From assembly GCA_021464525.1 (NCBI GenBank), contig JADRCO010001265.1, positions 1 through 20,788 on the forward strand: a stretch of 20,788 nucleotides of DNA. The letters are read 5' to 3'. This DNA is from Rhizophagus sp. LPA8_4_AMF. Taxonomy: Eukaryota > Glomeromycota > Glomeromycetes > Glomerales > Glomeraceae. A program made the translations under genes and the position numbers. Below, one piece after another: positions 18,554 to 20,788 of this stretch. Position 1 is the first letter of the stretch. Every line of letters begins with the position of its first letter. The notes below the pieces were generated by a model. It was not told where the DNA came from. It saw only the letters and a program-made list of their open reading frames with translations, and searched no databases.

Positions 18554-18734
18554 GTTTTTAAACGTATTAAGAAAAAAAAATGAATATTAGAATTTTTTTT
18601 GCATATACGAGTAACGGATATTAATAAAAAGAAAAAATAAAAATTTTTTAAACGTATTAAGAAAAAAAAATGAATATTAGAATTTTTTTTCGCGTATACG
18701 AGTAACATATATTAAATAAAAATAAAAAAATAAA
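18554..18734. repeat. two tandem copies of a 90-91 bp AT-rich unit
   Basis: Both units contain TTTTTAAACGTATTAAG, a long A-run, TGAATATTAG, a T-run and TATACGAGTAAC; AACGTATTAA is at 18561 and 18651 and TATACGAGTAAC at 18604 and 18695. They lie just upstream of the Cys-rich gene on the minus strand. The F-rich minus-strand open frame across them is a composition artefact. Confidence 0.8.
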
Positions 18735-19006
18735 AATAAAAAGTTTTAAATATGAAAAAATAAATAATATAAGCTATGGAATAAATAGTTATAAAATAAA
18801 TAGTGATGTAGAAATATATAATTTTGTAGAAATAAAAGAATACGTTTATTCATAAAGGACATAAAGGAATAAGTTAAAGAAATAAATAATTTTGTAGGAA
18901 AAAATAAGGTCCTTTTATATAATTTTTTGTTGTACAAACTCTTATATAAAGAAATATATTATGTAATGGAAATATAGATATGATGTGTCAAAAAATATAA
19001 TTTGTA
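18735..19006. other. AT-rich upstream region of the Cys-rich gene
   Basis: No coding frame supported; the minus-strand 63-codon frame at 18746-18937 is F/Y/L-only and looks like low-complexity noise. Confidence 0.5.
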
Positions 19007-19085
19007 ATGACTCATGAATTAATTCGCAATGACTCATGCATTTTTACACGTGAAAACGCGAAAAAACGCGAAAAGCGCGAAAAAA
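19007..19085. promoter_or_regulatory. cluster of bZIP, E-box and G1/S-type motifs
   Basis: Two perfect ATGACTCAT palindromes at 19007-19015 and 19029-19037, 22 bp apart (two helical turns), match the fungal Gcn4/AP-1 bZIP site. CACGTG (bHLH E-box) is at 19047-19052. Three tandem CGCGAAAA copies follow at about 19057, 19067 and 19076, the last as GCGCGAAA, which match Swi4/MBF or E2F sites. The cluster lies 515-595 bp upstream of the Cys-rich gene's ATG. The motifs are seen; that they bind those factors here is inferred from other fungi. Confidence 0.55.
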
Positions 19086-19439
19086 TAGGTGTATTCATAC
19101 ATACAAATATACTGTAATTCTTACGACTAATTCAACGATAGTCTGTTATTAGTCAGCATTTTTTACGCAATAAATGACAAAAGTCACATGTATTAATGAT
19201 ATTATTATTTAATAGATAAAAATGTACTAATATTATTTTAAAAAAGAATATAATAATATGATCATATTCGTTAGAACCCGTTTACATTTTTTTACAAGTA
19301 AGTATAGAGGTGGAATAATTAAAAATCAAAGACCCAGTTCATATTATTCCACATATTCTTCAATAATCAACCTCTGTTCTTAATCAGTTATAGCAACATT
19401 CATGATGTTGATTACAAAACAGAAATTCTTTGATACATC
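19086..19439. other. AT-rich spacer with one hairpin
   Basis: GTGGAATAAT (19310-19319) pairs perfectly with ATTATTCCAC (19343-19352) around a 23 nt loop. Nothing else was recognised. Confidence 0.5.
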
Positions 19440-20525
19440 ATCTAACAACTAGATCTAACAATTCATTGCCTATGTGCATAAGTGAGGTATCTAATTCTGT
19501 TCTCATATCATTGTTTTTAAATACTTTTATTTAAGTGGAACCCAAAGGTGCACCAACTGATGCGAAGTTTTCCTTTTCATCATCTCCTAATAATGTAATA
19601 CGCAAGAGAATTGTGTGGAGTTTAGTGTTTGATTTTCATAATACAACACCTCTAAACATTTCTTCTTACTGTGGAATTTCTTCGCTTCTCTTGTCATATT
19701 ATCTTTTCTATATTTATACAATGAACAATAAACATAATCGAGAAGTTCAGGCGCTCTCTCTTATTCCTGTTATTACCTATTTTTCCTTCGCATGATATTC
19801 CTGATGTTAATTCTTGTACTAAGTAACAATCGTAACTTAACATTGGTCATTACATCACGAAGCAATGTCCTCCAAGAATTTTAATAATTACTAACCAGTA
19901 CGTGGTCATATAAAAAACAACACATTTGATTCGCATCTTTCTGTTTGTTCATTTGTTTACTGCCTTCCACATACCCATTAATTAGAAAGTAATGTCCTCC
20001 AAAACCATACAATAAGATTCCTATTGTTATTAGCCAAATATTATATCTGAATAGTAAAATTATCTCATCTCTTTTATCACATAAAATGATCACTATTGTC
20101 CATCCTAATAATAACTTATGTGTTGCAAATGGTATTGTAAACCATTAGAATAATTAAATGATTATATTTTATAATGACACATATGGCTTTAGCCAATTTC
20201 ACTAATTTTTGTAATAAGATGATTATCCATATCTGTAGATATTGCAACAGTTATCACTCACAATTAGTTTATTCTGAAATTTATTTCTATTTCTCAATGC
20301 GGTAAAAAAGGACTATTATGATAGTAAATTTGAAAACTACATATTCACTTAAAAATCGAGAGAGCACTAATCCGAATAAATTGCTTGGTCTTTGTTAGAG
20401 AAAAATAGTAAATGGGATGTGTGTGAAATATATGTACTGTACATTGCGATTACTCACCTTGTGTGTTCCCAACTCCAAGTTAGTTCTAAATGAACTTTGT
20501 ATTGAGTAACAGCAATCAACATTGT
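19440..20525 (-). pseudogene. decayed coding sequence including a membrane-protein piece
   Basis: Minus-strand fragments in order, split by stops and shifts. A possible exon at 20525-20456 is bounded by TTCTTAG and GTGAGT. An open stretch at 20144-19881 begins right after a stop and reads PFATHKLLLGWTIVIILC, then YNIWLITIGILLYGFGGHYF, which makes two hydrophobic segments of about 18 residues. Then come TNVKLRLLLSTRINIRN; a region near 19700 with TREAKKFHSKKKCLEVLYY; LLRITLLGDDEKENFASVGA (about 19605-19545); and MRTELDTSLMHIGNELLDLV (about 19505-19445). Composition is that of former protein. The family was not recognised; a multi-pass membrane protein is a guess from the hydrophobic part. A plus-strand 86-codon frame at 19535-19795 is antisense to this and starts with GTG. 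Confidence 0.4.
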
Positions 20526-20788
20526 TTTCTAAGAATATAACAATAAATTTTTACTGAAAAGTGCCGAGAAAGATGATGAAATATTTTTAATAAATCATAA
20601 TTTTTAACTCCGAGTATATCATAGTTTTGTTTTCACGGAATTAATATTAGCCCGTATGCAAATAAATTATAATGCAACATTTCGCACATGTGAATATGTC
20701 TATTGCCTTTTTCAAATTAGGTTACTTCTGAATATATCACTTTTGAAGACGAAATATTGACTGGTTCGTCTGTCTAATTAGTCTTCTA
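20526..20788. other. window edge, nothing recognised
   Basis: Short AT-rich tail with no persistent coding frame. It may contain upstream exons of the decayed minus-strand gene, but none could be supported. Confidence 0.4.

Noticed and set aside
18511-18708. 65-codon minus-strand open frame with an internal repeat
   Set aside because: The repeat is the 90-91 bp tandem DNA unit read as protein; F/K/L only.
18554-18734. possible CRISPR or regularly spaced array
   Set aside because: Only two contiguous AT-rich tandem units without spacers, in a eukaryotic genome.
19535-19795. 86-codon plus-strand open frame
   Set aside because: Starts with GTG, which is not a normal fungal start, and is antisense to the more protein-like minus-strand remnant.

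Overview
The window looks like nuclear DNA of an arbuscular mycorrhizal fungus (Glomeromycotina, most like Rhizophagus). It is very AT-rich and full of homopolymer runs. Its genes are cut by many 60-120 nt introns that mostly begin GTA and end TAG. It carries several copies of the expanded fungal kinase family that has a CENC...CEYC segment ahead of a tyrosine-kinase-like catalytic domain. The organism call rests on remembered family features and was not checked by a search.

Layout. 1-480 is AT-rich with two tandem copies of a ~72 bp element; a third, inverted copy lies 3' of the intact kinase. 510-1800 (minus) holds decayed coding sequence, including a kinase catalytic-loop remnant. 2543-3146 is a foldback DNA element with an 8 bp target duplication. 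4153-6228 (minus) is an apparently intact seven-exon protein kinase (537 aa). 6879-9198 (minus) is a broken paralogue that keeps its N-terminal exon and 3' tail but has lost the catalytic core, which is replaced by unrelated DNA. 9788-11912 (plus) is a 13-exon aldo-keto reductase with all four catalytic residues but an in-frame TAG where the family has Trp.

12456-12788 is a second, diverged inverted-repeat element. 13684-14620 (plus) is a kinase pseudogene interrupted by a 117 bp MITE. 14650-16040 is mostly unrecognised. 16038-16600 is a minisatellite plus a purine tract. 16843-17640 (plus) is a kinase pseudogene with a ~400-420 bp internal tandem duplication. 17907-18491 (minus) is an intact two-exon, Arg/Cys-rich small protein gene with an inverted-repeat element in its intron. 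About 500-600 bp upstream of it is a cluster of TGACTCA, CACGTG and CGCGAAA motifs. 19440-20525 (minus) is decayed coding sequence, including a membrane-protein piece.

The genes do not form a pathway. The main theme is birth and death of one kinase family: one live copy among four dead ones, mixed with short non-autonomous transposons. The aldo-keto reductase (probable NADPH-linked metabolic enzyme) and the Cys-rich protein are unrelated to it. I found no convincing new multi-gene system. The most unusual single signal is the reductase stop codon, which itself creates an in-frame splice acceptor that could remove it.
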